A DNA stretch of 33,346 nt from Chara braunii (GCA_003427395.1 BFEA01000244.1:1102497-1135842); one strand, 5' to 3'; positions 19,830-31,032 are shown, counted from the stretch's first letter. Made by a program: numbers and translations. The notes: a model not told the origin generated them from the sequence alone.

Positions 19830-19848
19830 TATATATATATATATATAT
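19823..19848. repeat. (AT)n microsatellite, about 13 units
   Basis: A perfect AT dinucleotide run ends the right copy of the direct repeat. It may mark the 3' end or insertion point of the hammerhead element. Confidence 0.95.
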
Positions 19849-19849
19849 T

Positions 19850-21550
19850 GACCTCCCGCGGTGGGTCGGGGTTGTGGTCGACTTGGACAACAATGCGTTT
19901 TTCCCCGGACGGGTCCGAGGATGGATGGTGGTGCCTGGGGGGATGAAAATGCAGGGTTGAAAGGCGTCGGATTCGTTGGAAGATTTCTGCTCAGGAGAGA
20001 TGTGGAGGGGGGCCCTCTTGCAGGGCTTTACGAAGTGTCTGACTTTTGTCCAGCATCGCAAACAGCTGGACGTACAAGCAATCCCATAACTCCTGAGAGG
20101 CCCCTGGGTGTTGGACTCGAAAGCCATCCATCAGCCAATCTGCAATTATTTTTAGCTTTTGTTCGATGTCCATATCCGCCGAGGGCGAACCCGTATTCCC
20201 TTGTTGATCTACGTCCATCATTGCCACCTCGGGGGGGGGAGAAGGGTGGAGGGGTCCTCAATTTCCACACGCTGGGGGCCAAAAGCCCCCTCCAAGTGAT
20301 CTACCACATCGGTGTCCATCAGACCCACATGTTTCACTTCTTCTTCACTGGCCTGCTGTTCCTTGGCCACATGGGTTCCCTTCCCCCTTGCTGTAGCCTG
20401 CGCCCCCTCCGTCTCCCCTGGCGTGGCGGGCTGCTTTTGCTGACCTACTATGGTCTGCAGGTCACAGGCAGGTTTTGTACGTACACCCATTGATGGATCC
20501 TGGAAGTGTGCCACTGAGATTTTGAATATTCGTTGTAATAAATCTTCGCAATGTATGTGATTTGGGAGACCCTGTTCCAGAATACTCCTCACCCACAAGC
20601 TACTCCCTAGTTAGTTGCGTATGTGCCTGAGACCAGAACTTTGTCTGGGTCTCGGTATGCAGAGTTTGCAGGCCCGACATGATCCAATCAGAGATTTGTA
20701 GAATTGTGATACTCGGGCTCTGTTCAAGTTCTAGGTCCAAAGGATTGTTCTCTCCTTGCACCGACGACTCCAATACCCCCTCGTACGGGTCCTCCAAGGC
20801 ATGCATTTCCTTACCTTCCTTTTCTCCACGGGGGAGTTGCCCTTTCTGGGTCCGGCCCCCGGTCCCCCCCCTTCTTCTCCGTCGGGTCCTCCTTCTTCAA
20901 TGGTGACCAGGGCAAACCTGTTTGCTTGTGCTCCGTGCACCTTTGTCCCATCCTTAATCTGGGTCCGCAGACCATCTTGGTTTCCTTTCTGTGGAGGTTT
21001 AGGCTGCGTCTGAATTCCGGAATTCTTAAGATGGTCTGTCTGGTCCGGGCCCAGATTTCTCTTCTCGGGTTTGCCCTGGTCAGTCTTTACCTAGGCAAGG
21101 GTTTTTCCGGTGTGCGTAGATGGGATTCTACAGTCTTCGGTGGTATCCATGTGGGCGGAGGTTTTGTCTGCAAAGCGGGTTCCCCCGCCTTGTCCCAGAC
21201 CCAACCAATGGTTTTCCCTTCCTTATCAGCTTTGTCCACGTAGACCCAACCGTCGTGCCCCGGGTCTACTGTGCGCCAGTGGATGCTCCTGCAGGGGTCT
21301 TGGATCAGACGACCTGTAGCTCTAACTTGCTTGATGGGATGGTAGGGGCAGATCGGGTTCGTGTATAGATGCCCGTACGCTTGGCATTTGAACACCATGG
21401 CCGCAGCTTATGGGCCGTGTGAATCTTGAAATCCTTTTCCCCTACCCTGAATGGGATTATGTCATCAATGGAGAAGGGATGACCTTCCGGGAGGTCAATC
21501 ACCAACATGAGATAATCATCACGTCTATCACTTTCACTCCCAAACAAATA
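19850..21550 (-). pseudogene. LINE ORF1 (nucleic-acid-binding protein), heavily decayed
   Basis: On the minus strand, frames of a LINE ORF1 protein can be followed. Piece 21305-21559 carries LVIDLPEGHPFSIDDIIPFR and DFKIHTAHKLRPWC, resembling the end of a DUF4283-type domain. A neighbouring frame (21087-21398) carries FKCQAYGHLYTNPIC, a degenerate zinc-knuckle-like motif, then a Trp-rich stretch. Further down, pieces 20600-20806 and 19991-20227 hold two related copies of a helix-like motif (ISDWIMSGL and IADWLMDGF). The protein would coat LINE RNA. Frameshifts and stops occur throughout. It may belong to the same LINE as the ORF2 at 13623-15873 or to a related copy. Confidence 0.6.
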
Positions 21551-21789
21551 TGCAAACATGAAAGCTCACATGAAGATTCATACCACACCTGAGAATTGAA
21601 ACACGGAATCAGAATAGCTCGGAAAAGTTTCAAGAATTATCATATTATACAAATTGAGAGTTGAGGTGATCCAGAGGACTGCCCCGCCCCACAGATCCGA
21701 TATTCCAACAGGTGAGTACCCGAATCCCAGCTTCCTACTTGCTCTCGGACTCTCTTCTCTCTCCACTTCTCTCTCTCTCTCTCTATCTG

Positions 21790-21852
<63 letters not shown>

Positions 21853-21906
21853 CCCCCTCTCTCTTTCTCTTTCTCCCTCTCTCTCTCTCACACACATACA
21901 CACACA
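21551..21906 (-). repeat. Diverged LTR fragment related to element D, ending in microsatellite
   Basis: This starts TGCAAACATG, like the TGCAAGGAAC start of the element D LTR, and shares landmarks with it in the same order. These are a TCATATTATACAA word, an ACAGGTGAGTACC/ACAGGTAAGCATT word and a CTTCTCTCTC tract. Element D is inserted after it. The remainder is probably to the right of D (31004 onward). Confidence 0.5.
21766..21906. repeat. Compound microsatellite (CT)n (CTAT)n (CT)n (CA)n
   Basis: About fifteen CTAT units (about 21790-21851) are flanked by CT runs and followed by ACACACATACACACACA. Element D begins at the end of the CA part. The predicted peptides such as repeated IYLS are artefacts of the repeat. 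Confidence 0.95.
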
Positions 21907-23063
21907 TGCAAGGAACCTGACTGTTCACAATTGCTGGAGTGTTCAATTGCCATGCACATTCGTCATCACACAGATAGGATAACTTCACACAAAGCCAATG
22001 TCGAGATGAGATAGGAACTAGAAAACGCAGCTCATATTATCAAATTCATATTATACAAGAGTATCTTGAGTTCAAAGTTCAGCGCCAACAAACTGCAAGT
22101 CTTCTTCCCTCATTTGCCAGCATAGAGCCTGGCTCAACCAGCGTCTCCCCTCAGATCACTAGTGTGGCGCAAACAGGTAAGCATTCACCATATCCCACTT
22201 CGTTGCCGGTCTTCTCTCTCTCTATATTCTCTCTCTCTAGATCCCTGTCTTGGCTCCTTTCTCTCACTATGCATGCACACTCCTCATCTACGAGAATCTA
22301 CTCTGAATGCCTCTCACTGATATCGTACTACTAACCCCTCTACTAACTCAGGCTGGCGCAACTATGGCCTCCCTGCAGCCAGCGCCCAGCTCATCTCCCT
22401 TCTGGCACAGCTTCTTCTGCCAGCGCCCTTCCCTGCACTATAGCGCACAAGTGCCTCAACACTTCCACGCAGCAATGCCAATGGGAATTTGTCCTTGTGG
22501 GGAGGCTGCCTCGTTCTTTATAGTGCTGGCCTCCCCTTGCGAGGCCTGAACCCAGCCTGTCTTGGGTCCTGTACCAGTCCCAGCCTCTGTGGAGTGTCCC
22601 AATACCCTTTCCTTCAAGGTCTGCTGCTGCTGCGGCCTTCAGGCCTGAATTTTGGACTTAGAGCCTGTATCTAGACTCTCCTTCTGACTTAATTCGTGAC
22701 TGGGACTTTATTCTTTTGACTTCCTTTGGACAGACACATCTACTGCTCGAACATACACACATTCTGCACGAACAGGCACACATACTGCATGAACAGACAC
22801 ACATACTGCACATACAGACACATCTCTTGTATGAACAGACATGACTTGCACATCCCCTGGATGAACAAATGTGACTCCCATATGCAACTGCTCGTCCAGG
22901 GGCACAACTGTGACCTTTGACATTGACTTTTACTTAGTTAGGATGTGATTTTTGACCCAGAGAACATGTCCTTTGATCTGCTTTCACGAGTTGGGGCTCT
23001 GGGCGAGTGACCCCATTATGCTGAATTTGTCAAACAGGGGCTGAATCGGGTAAAGGCCTTACT
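21907..23063 (-). repeat. Element D 3' LTR
   Basis: It begins TGCAAGGAACCTGACTG and is alignable with 29845-31003 over its whole length. The right end reads GGCCTTACT where the other copy has GGCCCTTTTACA, so the terminal CA seems mutated here and the end is approximate. No strong polypurine tract is visible next to it (minus-strand GGCGAGAGTAA is the best candidate). It contains an array of about 21-bp repeats at 22729-22850. Confidence 0.9.
22729..22850. repeat. 21-bp minisatellite in element D 3' LTR
   Basis: About five to six degenerate units of CAGACACACATACTGCACGAA type, period about 21 bp, occur here. The same array is at 30665-30785 in the other LTR. In one frame they give a seven-residue periodic peptide (NRHTYCT), which reflects the period and is not evidence of a protein. 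Confidence 0.8.
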
Positions 23064-23100
23064 CTCGCCGACCTAGTTTCAAGGTCCTCTGAGAAAACCT

Positions 23101-24524
23101 TCATCTATCTATAATACTTATTCCTCTTCTTTCGCTTTCATAAGAAGATACAATATGAGGCGCAGACTCAATTAATTCCTCTCTTGTGAACCAGCGATCT
23201 TCACTTGGGTCCTGATATGCAAATCTTACTGTATACTGTCGCTGGGGTCTGCCTCTGCGTCCAGTTTGGAGAGTGCTTATAGCAATAATTTTATCCACGT
23301 CATACTTCCCATCCATGCTAGGAGGTATCGCTGATCTGCGACTGGGAAATAACTTGTTTGTCACGCAGGGTAAAGGCTTTGAAGCGTGAAAGACTGGATA
23401 TGTATGCAAATGTAGAGGAATTTCAATCACATAAGAAGGTCCATCCACATCCCCAATTACATCAAGAACTTGCCAAGGTCCTCTGTAGGCGGGTAATAAT
23501 TTCTGAGAGATGTTTTCTTCAGGAACAAATTCCTTAGACTTCACCCACACCAAATCACCTACAACAAATTGAGAGGGTCTTTTGTGCTTATTTGCCTGTT
23601 CTATCATTTGATGTTGTGCCTTTACTATGTTTTCCTTCACCTTTTCAATATCCTTTTTATATTGTATCGCAAATTCACTGGTTCCTAGTGGAAGCTTATG
23701 TACTTGGTCTGGATTTAGGCGATGAATGGGCCTACGTGGTCGCCACCCCAAATGCAGTTCCATTGGAGTCTTGCATGTAGACAGGTGAACAAAGTTGTTA
23801 TAGGCGATAGCAACTTTGGGCAAATGTTCGTCCCAATCAATATGGTCGGGACGTATGTACATACGCAACGTTTGTTGCAAAATTTTGTTCATTTGCTCAG
23901 TCTGGCCGTTTGTCTCAGGGTGCCTACCTGACGACATAGTTAACTTAGAGCCATAGACGTTCATTAGTTGCTGCCATTGTTCACTCGTGAACCGTGAATC
24001 TCTGTCACTTACAATCATTAAGGGATGTCCATAATCTTTCACCCAATGGTTGAAGAATCCCGGATTACCAGTTCAGTCTTCGCTTCCGCTGGCAATGCTA
24101 CGAATACAGCATACTTGCTAAACCTATCAACAATGACCATGACTTGCGTCTTTCCATTCCTGCTCTTCACCTTGGTGTCCATAAAGTCAATGGACACAGA
24201 GTCTCCTGGACCTGTTGGAATTGGCAAAGGCTTTAATAGACCAAGGGGAGATTGAGTGGTGCTCTTATTTCGTTGGCACACTTGACAACCTTGCACATAA
24301 GCAATGCAATCGGGTTTCATACGAGGCCAGGTATAGGAACGCAAAAGGCTTGCGTAAGTCTTTTTCCACCCGAAACGGCCTTCGGTGTCGTGACATTCCC
24401 CTAAGATCAAACTCTTGATCTCTTCTACATTCGGAATACAAAGCCTGTCATGCACATCAGTTTTTTCAAACAATAGTCCCTGTGTAATACGATAGTTAGG
24501 GAACTCTTGTGGCGCTTCTTGTAC
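23101..24524 (-). pseudogene. Element D integrase with chromodomain-like tail, one frameshift
   Basis: Integrase inserts the cDNA. The N-terminal zinc-binding region reads ECHDTEGRFGW and later GCQVCQRNK. The second His of the HHCC site is Arg (codon 24375-24377), which should weaken zinc binding. The catalytic core has IVDRFSKYAVF (first Asp), IVSDRDSRFTSEQW (second Asp) and HPETNGQTEQMNK (Glu). A frameshift near 24040 separates the first Asp from the second. The C-terminal part has SYVIEIPLHLHTYPVFHASK and a chromodomain-like end (QYTVRFAYQDPSEDRWFTRE). The frame joins the upstream polyprotein through a single TGA at 24525-24527. Confidence 0.92.
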
Positions 24525-26648
24525 TCACTTAATCATTGCGCCATAAACAGGATCCGTGGAATACGCATTTCTAATTTTCTCTTGTAGATCGGTGCCTACG
24601 TCTAAATATGTTACAATGGCACCAGAAAAGTCAGATCTTCGACTTAGCGCGTCAGCAACAACGTTATACTTACCCTTGACTGGCTTTAGCTCGAAATCAT
24701 ACTGATCAATCTCAGCGGCCCACCTAGTCAACTTAGGTGTCATTCGGGCCTGCGTTTTGAGCCAGCGAAGTGTTTCATGATCTGAGTACACCTTGAAGTG
24801 GCGTCCTAAAAGATAGTGTCGCCAGTGATCTAGAGCTTCCCGGAGAGCATACAACTCTCTCTCATACGTAGAAGCAGTGACCTTCTCGTTAGGTAGCCGT
24901 CGGGACATAAACTCTACAAGCCTGTATCCATTCCCATCATCTTGTTGGAGTACGACGCCCATCCCATACTGAATGGCGTCAGTTGTAACAACAAAGGGCA
25001 ACGAAAGATGAACAACCTTCAAAACCGGATAGTTAATCAGACATTTCTTTAGGCGTTTAAACGAAGTTGTACAGTCTGAATCCCACTTCCAAATTGCTTC
25101 CTTCTTAAGGAATCTGCGAAGAGGCGCAACAATTATCGTGAAGTGTTTAACGAACTTCCGATAATAGTTGGCTAGCCCAAGAAACAACCGCAACTTAGTC
25201 AAAGTGCGGGGGTCAGGCCAATCTCGAATTGCTGCAATTTTTGTATCCTCCGGTTTGATCCCATCACCATCAAGTACATGCCCTAGGTACAACACCTCAC
25301 ACTTTGCCCATTCACACTTCTTAGGGTTCAACTTTAACTTTGCCTCTCGCAACTTATTTAGCACAAGTCGAAGGTGCTCACAATGCTCGCTCAAATTCTT
25401 ACTAAAAATCAAAATATCATCGAGATAAACGACAACATATTTGTCAAGCCATTCATGAAAAAGCTCATTCATTGTTCTTTGGAAGGTTGCAGGTGCATTA
25501 GTAAGACCAAAGGGCAACACCACGAACTCATAATGCCCGTACCTTGTTCGAAAGACAGTCTTATATTGGTCCTCTGGCTCTACCTCAATCTGATGGTAGC
25601 CAGACTTCAGGTCAATCTTAGTGAAGTACTTGCAACCCTGAACTCTATCCAAAAGATCGTCCATTCTCGGTAAGGGCTCAACATTTTTTACAATGATTTC
25701 ATTGAGTCTTCTATAATCTATACACATGCGTACTCTGCCATCTTTCTTTCGTACGAATAGCACAGGCGCACCATAGGGCGAGGAACTAGGTCTTATCCAC
25801 CCCTTTTCCAGCAATTCATCAAGCTGGGTTTGCAGTTCATCCAACTCTTTTGGTGACATTCGGTATATAGGTCCCTTAGGAATCGAACTTCGTGGTATGA
25901 TTTCATTATGATGTTTAATTGGTCGTTCCACCACACCTCTTGGGGCCTCTGCCACATCTGCGAATTTTTTCAAAATGCTTTCAATTTCAGGGGATTTTGC
26001 CTCTTCTTTAGTTTCACCTTCTTTTGCTGGGCGCACATATGCAACAAAAACTTTGTCATACAAGTTATATTTTCTGACATGGCGGGCGAACGCGGGGGCA
26101 CTCATATAACAATGAGGTAAACTGCTTTCCTTTCCTGATTCATGAAATAGGCGGATTTTCTTTTTCCCACCTTGCGGACTTGGAAGCCAACACTCATGGT
26201 CCCTTAACTTTATGTCCGCGTTTGCAGCTTCACTCCAATCCATACCTAAAAGAATGTCAAAAGGGAGATCATCTTCCACCAAGAGAGTCAGAGAGTGGAG
26301 AACGCGTTCCACCTTCCCCTCCGCTTCGAGCCGGAAGTATATCTTGAACCCTTCAACATATCTGTCCATCACGGTTATAGTACTATTAGCTAACTTATTC
26401 ATTACGGACTCATCTAACTGTTTAACCTTTAGCCCTAGATGTAGCTTCTTTAACCCTTTCTTACTTATATAGCTGCGGGTTGATCCACTATCTATCATTC
26501 CTCCAACTCTTATTTTATTTTCTTCAAGATCTGCAATTATTAACTGTCCTCTTCGTTTTTTCATCTCAATCCAGACTTGGCGATGAGCGGCCAACTCATC
26601 ACCCATGCCAGCGAGGGATCCACCTAGAGAGGTACACACACTTACCAC
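24525..26648 (-). CDS. Element D protease-reverse transcriptase-RNase H polyprotein, open frame of 707 codons
   Basis: This open frame carries three intact enzymes in order. The protease active site MIDSGSTRSYIS is at residues 51-62. The RT has MCIDYRRLNEIIVKN, FTKIDLKSGYHQI (Asp 346) and the catalytic box YLDDILIF (residues 408-415). The RNase H has TTDAIQYGMG (Asp 557), TYERELYAL (Glu 598), YSDHETLRWL (Asp 623) and ADALSRRSDF (Asp 666), so all four catalytic acids are present. The frame starts at a GTG, so the listed start is only the frame limit, and translation would normally come from a Gag-Pol fusion. It ends at TGA, beyond which integrase continues in the same frame. By sequence this part could still encode active enzymes. 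Confidence 0.95.
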   Translation of the reverse strand: MVSVCTSLGGSLAGMGDELAAHRQVWIEMKKRRGQLIIADLEENKIRVGGMIDSGSTRSYISKKGLKKLHLGLKVKQLDESVMNKLANSTITVMDRYVEGFKIYFRLEAEGKVERVLHSLTLLVEDDLPFDILLGMDWSEAANADIKLRDHECWLPSPQGGKKKIRLFHESGKESSLPHCYMSAPAFARHVRKYNLYDKVFVAYVRPAKEGETKEEAKSPEIESILKKFADVAEAPRGVVERPIKHHNEIIPRSSIPKGPIYRMSPKELDELQTQLDELLEKGWIRPSSSPYGAPVLFVRKKDGRVRMCIDYRRLNEIIVKNVEPLPRMDDLLDRVQGCKYFTKIDLKSGYHQIEVEPEDQYKTVFRTRYGHYEFVVLPFGLTNAPATFQRTMNELFHEWLDKYVVVYLDDILIFSKNLSEHCEHLRLVLNKLREAKLKLNPKKCEWAKCEVLYLGHVLDGDGIKPEDTKIAAIRDWPDPRTLTKLRLFLGLANYYRKFVKHFTIIVAPLRRFLKKEAIWKWDSDCTTSFKRLKKCLINYPVLKVVHLSLPFVVTTDAIQYGMGVVLQQDDGNGYRLVEFMSRRLPNEKVTASTYERELYALREALDHWRHYLLGRHFKVYSDHETLRWLKTQARMTPKLTRWAAEIDQYDFELKPVKGKYNVVADALSRRSDFSGAIVTYLDVGTDLQEKIRNAYSTDPVYGAMIK

Positions 26649-26784
26649 CTCTGGACAATTAACAAGGTGGGGACTATCTTCCTCTTCAGTCTCTGCCAGT
26701 GGAACCTTCGGATGGGAGGATATTTTTCTTTCTACATCCGAAGTTCATGTAGAGGCAACTGAGACCTCTACTGGCTGTTCCTTT

Positions 26785-28911
26785 TTAGTATTTTGTAGTC
26801 TGGGCAATAGGGAACAATGTGGTTGGGGTCACCACATTTGAGGCATTGATCGGCGACTTTTCTTTCCTGCCAAACTCCCAGTTTCTTCCAAGGCTCCCCT
26901 TCGGACAAACCTGGATGGGGTGAATATGGTTTATCCTGTGTACCATACCACGCGCCTCTTCCTCTTCCCCCCAGGTATAATATGAACCACGGTCACCCTG
27001 CGAGGGACCATTGCCCCTTCCACCCACGTAGTAGCTACCTTCGCCACCACCCCTCTTGGTACCAGGTCCTCTTCCACCGCGTCCGCGGCCTCTTCTTCCT
27101 CGGCCACGTCCTCGTCCTTGTCGCCCTCCCCCGCGGGCTACAACGGATGCGTAGCTCCCCTCCTGAGCTACCGGACCGCTGGGTCCTTCCTCAAGACCAT
27201 AGTCTACTTGGTCATAGGAAAGAGTTTCGACACCTCCTTCTTCAAAGCTCAGAAGGAGGTTGTCTTTCCCAGGTATATTCCCTGAGATTGTGCGGTTCTG
27301 CCACTTCTTTCCCGCTTGCAGATCTTTCCAATAAAGGCAGTAATTAGCTTCAGTTAAGAAGCCAGCATGATCTATAGCGATCTTGTTGAACTTCTCGTAT
27401 GTCATCCCCTCTTCTTTTGTGCGGGGATAAAGCTGAGTACGGAGAGGATCAGGAAGTGCCCTTGCGAAGTTGTTGAGGATTTGGGTAGGAGTTAGTCCAT
27501 GTTCTGCGCATTGCAAGTGTTCATCCATCGTTGCCTTGAGTGCAGATGCACTCTTCCATTTTCGATCTGTGATATTTAGACTTAACATTTATGTCCAGCG
27601 AGCTAGATCTTATCTTCAAACCGTTCTCTGACAGCTTTAAAGAAATCTTCAATTCTAGTTTGCTGTGAGTATGCAATCATAGTATCGCAATTATCTTCCT
27701 TTTGCAACGATATGGCGAAGCTCATTGCATCGTCGGCCATGCACGAGGTGACCATCAGAACTCTATCCCAATAAGGTATGCGCTGACCGTATACGTAGGA
27801 TTCTACGGCCGCAATCCAATGAAGAACACTCTCCTCCTTTTTGCCGGTGTAGGTCCAGGGCACTTTAACCTTTATTTTCCTAACATCAGTGTCTTTATCG
27901 TCTCGCAACACCCCCTTTCCTTTTCTATCACCATCTCCTCCATTTCCGTATTCATCACGACCTCCTCCACCACTGCCGCAGACTATCTTATCAATTACGG
28001 CAGGAGTAAAAGCTTATGTGATGTGATTATACAATTTCTGAATATACGTTTGAATGTGCAGATCCACATCTTTGGCGGATTTTTGCAGAAAGATATTCCA
28101 TACTCCTTCAAACTCGTATTGGTGCGTTTCTACCTTTTGCAAAGTTCGGTTCATTGATGCTACCTCTTGTTTGGTATGTAGGACCGTTTCTGTTAGAAGG
28201 GCAAGTTTTTCTTCGATTGCCGCCTGTTTATCTTTCTGCGTTTGCAACTCTCTTTGCAGCCTTGCACCCTCTGCTTGCAACCTTTTCCTCTCGTCAAGTT
28301 CTTGCCGCTTCGCTGCTAACATTTTACTATGCAACTCTGCACGTTTTTCTTCAAGCATAATGTCCCTTTCTTTCTGGTTTGTAATAGTTGCAAGTCTTGC
28401 AACGAACACCTCCCTCTCTTCTTCTGTTTCCTCAACTCTATCGCTAGAATACGCATAGTGGTCATATCAGTCTAGTGGTTTAACATCGAGTGCTTCCCCC
28501 TCGCTGGCTGGCTTCCCCCCTTTCTGCCCGTCGTCTGACGAGTCTTTCATCTCCCTCATCAGTTTCTTCTTCTTCTATGGTCCGCAATTCCTCTTTCAAT
28601 TCTTTTTCTAATTTCCCTTTCATTTCTTTCCTCATGCTTTCTTCTTCCATCTGCATTTTCTTCTTTATCTCTTCTTCCTTTTGTCTTTTCCTTTCTTCTC
28701 TTTCTTTTTTCTTTTTTGCCTGACGGCGATCCACTTCAGCCTGCTCTGCAGGTGTAAGCCCTGGCTTTGTTCTTCCTGATCTCAACATCATACGGGAGGT
28801 GCATACTTTCCCAAAGCCCAGGGGAAAGAAAATTTTGAACAAGGGACCCATCAGAACAGAGAGGGCCAACAACCCTTGCATGGGGTAGTCGTCCATGATG
28901 GGGTGCAGCAC
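26785..28911 (-). pseudogene. Element D Gag, broken into several frames
   Basis: Gag forms the particle and packages RNA. In order on the minus strand: 28911-28480 has an MLRSGRTKPGLTPAEQAEVD start (Met near 28791) and a long Lys/Glu coiled-coil-like stretch. The piece 28409-28014 is a second coiled coil (KRQELDERKRLQAEGARLQR). The piece 27911-27603 begins the capsid-like domain (VPWTYTGKKEESVLHWIAAV), which continues in 27588-26785 (DPLRTQLYPRTKEEGMTYEK). An Arg/Gly-rich RNA-binding tail follows (GRGRGRRGRGRGGRG). The zinc knuckle CLKCGDPNHIVPYC at 26804-26845 has all four ligands but lies in a different frame from the RGG tail, so another frameshift precedes it. Stops and shifts occur near 28480, 27980, 27600 and 26880. 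Confidence 0.88.
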
Positions 28912-28933
28912 AGGTACCCCTCCGCTGTCCCAC

Positions 28934-29829
28934 CAGGTAAGAACTTCCCTCCTATCCTACTTGTCTGCCACGTGGATTGGATATGTTCTGTTTTTTTTTT
29001 TTTTTTCAGACTCTGGATGCCACTGCTTTAACAATAACGAATTTCATAACTTTCAAAAACTTTTAATAATAGGACTTTTTTTTTTGTTTTTTTTTTTTGT
29101 TGTCGGTCTTCAACTTCAGATATTAAATTGATCAGAATACATACTTCACTTGATCTTAGTCAAAAGTCCACCTAGTTTGTTCTAACTGTTGTCTGGTTGT
29201 GAATGTTTTTCTTTTTCTTTTATCTTTTTTACTCACCCTGTTTGTCTGTCTTCATGCGCAAGAAAAAACTGGAGTATTTTACTATGTCAATTGCTGGGAC
29301 AATACTTCGTTCATAACTTATCTCTGCCCAGTTGATTGTTCCTTATATCTTGTTTGCAACTGACGTGACTGTCTGTCACAATCCCCCCAGCGTACTCTTG
29401 ACTTTAACTACAGCACAGATGTCAGACAGAGGGAAGAAGAACAAGGACTTTGACCACCCTTACTCTGACATGACCAGACCCTTCAACCCTTGACTGAACA
29501 CCAGGTGACTTGACCTGACAGCAGCAGCAGCGACCACCAGAGAGGAGAGGAAAAAGGTACCACACACACACACATGCAGCCAGGTAAGGGGATGAGGAAT
29601 TCTTCTCTCTTTTGCAGTTGCCGTTGATGAAGACTCCTCGTCGCTCCGCACTCCAAGCTCCACGCGAGGTAAGTACTTCTCCTTAGCCCCTTCCCCTTCG
29701 GCTCACATCCCCTCCTGTATCCCAACCACTGTCCTCCTCCACCTCCACCATAACCAGCATCTTCAAGCCAGCATGTCTCCCTCGCCGGCCTTACTCATGC
29801 CAGTGAATCAGTGAGTGCAACGAGTCACA
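28934..29829 (-). other. Element D 5' leader
   Basis: These 900 bp lie between the PBS and the start of gag. They include two T-rich runs on the plus strand (about 28990-29006 and 29078-29099), which would be A-rich in the element RNA. No frame is supportable. Confidence 0.7.
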
Positions 29830-29841
29830 GCTCCGATACCA
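29830..29841 (-). other. Element D primer-binding site
   Basis: On the minus strand this is TGGTATCGGAGC, three bases inside the 5' LTR. It matches the initiator-Met PBS (TGGTATCAGAGC) with one A-to-G change. Confidence 0.88.
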
Positions 29842-29844
29842 AAT

Positions 29845-31003
29845 TGCAAGGAACCTGACTGTTCACAATTGCTGGAGTGTTCAATTGCCATGCACATTCG
29901 TCATCACACAGATGGGATAACTTCACAAAAAGCCAATGTCGAGATGAGATAGGAGCCAGAAAACGCAGCTCATATTATCAAATTCATATTATACAAGAGT
30001 ATCTTGAGTTCAAAGTTCAGCGCCAACAAACTGCAAGTCTTCTTCCCTCATTTGCCAGCATAGAGCCTGGCTCAACCAGCGTCTCCCCTCAGATCACTAG
30101 TGTGGCGCAAACAGGTAAGCATTCACCATATCCCACTTCGTTGCCGGTCTTCTCTCTCTCTGTATTCTCTCTCTTTAGATCCCTGTCTTGGCTCCCTTCT
30201 CTCACTATGCATGCACACTCCTCATCTACGAGAATCTACTATGAATGCCTCTCACTGATATCCTACTACTATCCCCTCTACTAACTCAGGCTGGCGCAGC
30301 TATGGCCTCCCTGCAGCCAGCGCCCAACTCATCTCCCTTCTGGCGCAGCTTCTTCTGTCAGCACCCTTCCCTGCACTATAGCGCACAAGTGCCTCAGCAC
30401 TTCCACGCAGCAATGCCAATCGGAATCTGTCCTTGTGGGGAGGCTGCCTCATTGTTTATAGTGCTGGTCTCCCCTGGCAAGGCCTGAACCCAGCCTGTCT
30501 TGGGTCCTGTCCCAGTCCCAGCCTCTGTGGAGTGTCCCAGTACCCTTTCCTTCAAGGTCTGCTGCTGCTGCAGCCTTCAGGCATGAATTTTGGACTGAGA
30601 GCTTGTATCTAGACTCTCCTTCTGACTTAATTCGTGACTGGGACTTTATCCTTTTGACTTCCTTTGGACAGACACATCTACTGCTCGAACAGACACGCAT
30701 TCTGCACGAACAGGCACACATACTGCACGAACAGACACACATACTGCACGTACAGACACATCTCTTGTATGAACAGACATGACTTGCACATCCCCTGGAT
30801 GAAGAGATGTGACTCCCATATGCAACTGTCGTCCAGGGGCACAACTGTGACCTTTGACATTGACTTTTACTTAGTTAGGATGTGACTTTTGACCCAGAGC
30901 ACATGTCCTTTGATCTGCTTTCACGAGTTGGGGCTCTGGGCGAGTGACTCCATTATGCTGAATTTGTCAAACAGGGGCTGAATCGGGTAAAGGCCCTTTT
31001 ACA
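29845..31003 (-). repeat. Element D 5' LTR
   Basis: This copy begins TGCAAGGAACCTGACTG and ends CCCTTTTACA. It carries the same 21-bp minisatellite (30665-30785) as the other LTR. It would hold the promoter for the minus-strand transcript. Confidence 0.92.
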
Positions 31004-31032
31004 CACACAAATGTCCCTCTTTCTCTCTCTCC

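Larger units (their letters stand above)
21907..31003 (-). mobile_element. Element D: Ty3/gypsy LTR retrotransposon, nearly intact pol
   Basis: This minus-strand element of about 9.1 kb has LTRs at 21907-23063 and 29845-31003, a PBS of initiator-Met type and the internal order gag, protease, RT, RNase H, integrase, chromodomain-like tail. The LTRs differ at roughly 4% of positions by eye. Pol is broken only by one in-frame TGA between RNase H and integrase and one frameshift inside integrase. Gag has several breaks. The element sits in a CA/CT microsatellite, so a target-site duplication cannot be resolved. It shares LTR start, domain order and motif wording with element A, so the two belong to related lineages. 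Confidence 0.95.

Noticed and set aside
21654-22014. Frames with repeated SIYLSIYLS
   Set aside because: They are direct translations of the CTAT microsatellite.
22729-22850. 21-bp repeats as a CRISPR array
   Set aside because: The units are contiguous and degenerate with no unique spacers, they occur in both LTRs, and the genome is eukaryotic.
28490-28723. Plus-strand Ser/Phe-rich frames near 28054-28723
   Set aside because: They are antisense shadows of the coiled-coil part of element D gag.
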